From NCBI RefSeq assembly GCF_014692515.1, contig NZ_JACOIK010000014.1, forward strand, positions 1 through 64,000: DNA of 64,000 bases. The letters run 5' to 3'. This document shows, one piece after another, positions 63,701-64,000 of the stretch (positions are counted from its first letter, which is position 1; each line of letters starts with the position of its first letter). The notes under the pieces were generated by a model. It did not search any database. It was not told the DNA's origin and worked only from the letters and a program-made list of their open reading frames with translations. A program made the translations under genes and the position numbers. The stretch is from Sphingobacterium micropteri. GTDB lineage: Bacteria; Bacteroidota; Bacteroidia; Sphingobacteriales; Sphingobacteriaceae.

Positions 63701-64000
63701 TGGCTGTCATCAGCAAGACGGTAATTGGGTTGCGATTAGCTAGGCTTACTTCTTCCGGGGTGTAGCCCACATAGCTCACTTGCAAGACGTCGCCGACTGT
63801 AGCCGGCAGAGAGAAAGTACCGTCACCACCTGTTAAGGTGCTTGCATTTTTTCCTTTAACCTGTACACTGGCACCACTAATGGGTTGATTGCTGGGATCG
63901 GTAACTCGACCCGACAGGGAAAATTCTTGTGCCCAAACGGCGGGCATTAATACACAAAAAAATACTAAAACAAGCAACCTTTTAAGATTGCCGTTTCGGA
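60777..64000 (-). CDS. SusC/RagA-family transporter, 5' end beyond the window
   Basis: At least 1066 residues are visible. The frame is still open at the right edge (RNGNLKRLLVLVFFCVLMPA), so the TTG at 63977 is not the true start, and a few residues lie outside. CarboxypepD-like domain (FSLSGRVTDPSNQPISGASV), TonB-box-like DEVVVIGYGTARKRDLTG, plug (APLYVVDGFVMED, IDILKDASATAIYGARGANG), barrel ending VTGINLTF. It pairs with the SusD at 58957. The promoter is off the window. Confidence 0.95.
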   Translation of the reverse strand, partial: RNGNLKRLLVLVFFCVLMPAVWAQEFSLSGRVTDPSNQPISGASVQVKGKNASTLTGGDGTFSLPATVGDVLQVSYVGYTPEEVSLANRNPITVLLMTANNDLDEVVVIGYGTARKRDLTGAVGSVKGEDIRQVPVTTAAQALTGKVAGVNVVTQSGAPGADVNITVRGGTSITGSTAPLYVVDGFVMEDALMKIDVNDIENIDILKDASATAIYGARGANGVVLITTKSAKSGRTAIDYNAYLSFERLSRTMDLLGVEDYVKYQYEFQTLAGQEHNFAEMYGGDVSAPDFAAGAYDRIQRDYAARSGIDWQDEVFGGSALLQNHNVNISGGNDKTKLMLSYNNTNQDGILAKSGFRRNSVRAKVDHQLFKGVNVDFNSLFQDANRQGGGSLGGMLKMAALQPVTGGVRYTNEELLHTDIGEDMALINSQYDLSNPIIMNDARMRERASRLANVNVGLTAKFLDNFTFRTQGSYQWGQTRTDFWDDGRTRDARNNGGPYGSMENAEGFEWQWTNTLSWLKDLDKHHINLMVGHEVRYEESQGLKHDYFEFPPSNFGLKDVSLAGRTERGESEARRYGLVSGFFRGIYNYDDRYLVTATVRTDGVSTFRQGNKWGAFPSASAAWNIHNESFMEDNGIFNQLKLRVGYGTTGNDRIGSTRYATLYGSTVVAVDNKTVVGVKPSNTLGNPALVWEKTQTANVALDVALLNNRVNLTADFYNNESKNLLLKAAIPTSTGYSEQYQNVASLRNRGVELSLNTLNVRNENFQWKSAFNITFNRSKVGQLFGSAGNDYMITSYESRINFYTGVGGPISTFYGYRYDGVYTTDDFIQQGDGSYILKDGVASLKGKNRSTVKPGDVKYLPVAGQTDDAGNPVWSPEDRTELGSPEPKFFGGFNNEFIYKGFDLSVFLNFAYGNKVFNMNSQRFMGPYLPNQNSLGNMADRFTLIDPNTGLETNNLNRLAELNPNQHDARQIWSLNSGNNIAISDPLDYYLEDASFLRINNITLGYTLPGTVSKKAFIQRLRFYVTLNNIHTFTKYSGYDPEVSATNEILTRGVDNSAYPRIKSFVTGINLTF

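Overview
The window looks like a pectin-degradation region, mainly for rhamnogalacturonan-I (RG-I), in a Bacteroidota chromosome, most likely a Sphingobacteriaceae-type soil or plant-associated species. The grounds are four SusC/SusD pairs, many Bacteroidota-style lipoproteins, promoters of the form TTG-N20-TAnnTTTG, A-rich start regions instead of strong Shine-Dalgarno sites, and the enzyme repertoire. No tRNA, rRNA, CRISPR array or transposase was seen.

Layout. Positions 1-774 hold the start of an outward-reading gene and a long stretch with a degenerate 21-bp repeat but no convincing gene. Positions 775-18546 are one nine-gene minus-strand operon: FAS1 lipoprotein, SusC, SusD, two FAS1 lipoproteins, SusC, SusD, a PL9 lyase and a small lipoprotein. 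Next come a PL26-like exo-RG lyase with a Tat-type signal, a plus-strand DUF6250-like lipoprotein, a SusCD pair, a GH2 enzyme, and a three-gene sugar-oxidoreductase/isomerase cassette. A PL11-MG2/plug-CE12 operon (34.3-40.5 kb) lies back to back with plus-strand GH28 and GH43 genes (40.7-44.3 kb). Positions 44.3-47.8 kb are foreign-looking: a RelE-type toxin-antitoxin pair, a subtilisin-like protease and a small lipoprotein, with duplicated 3' ends of the flanking GH43 and GH105 genes left between them. The rest (47.8-64 kb) is a minus-strand series: SusC (cut by the window end), SusD, GH105, GH43-like, GH28, a DUF4450-like giant, a six-hairpin glycosidase and a second GH105.

Function. SusC/D pairs and FAS1 lipoproteins would capture and import fragments. 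PL9, PL11 and PL26 would cleave the RG-I backbone, CE12 would deacetylate it, and GH28, GH105, GH2 and GH43 would finish the oligosaccharides and side chains.

The most striking regulatory signal is a promoter/operator module found at eight places, in front of most transcription units. Two direct half-sites close to CAGGWTRC lie 10 bp apart, and the second supplies the TTG of the -33 box. Exactly 20 bp follow, then a TAnnTTTG-like -7 box. The sugar-oxidoreductase cassette, the toxin-antitoxin pair and the protease lack it. The cognate regulator is not in the window.
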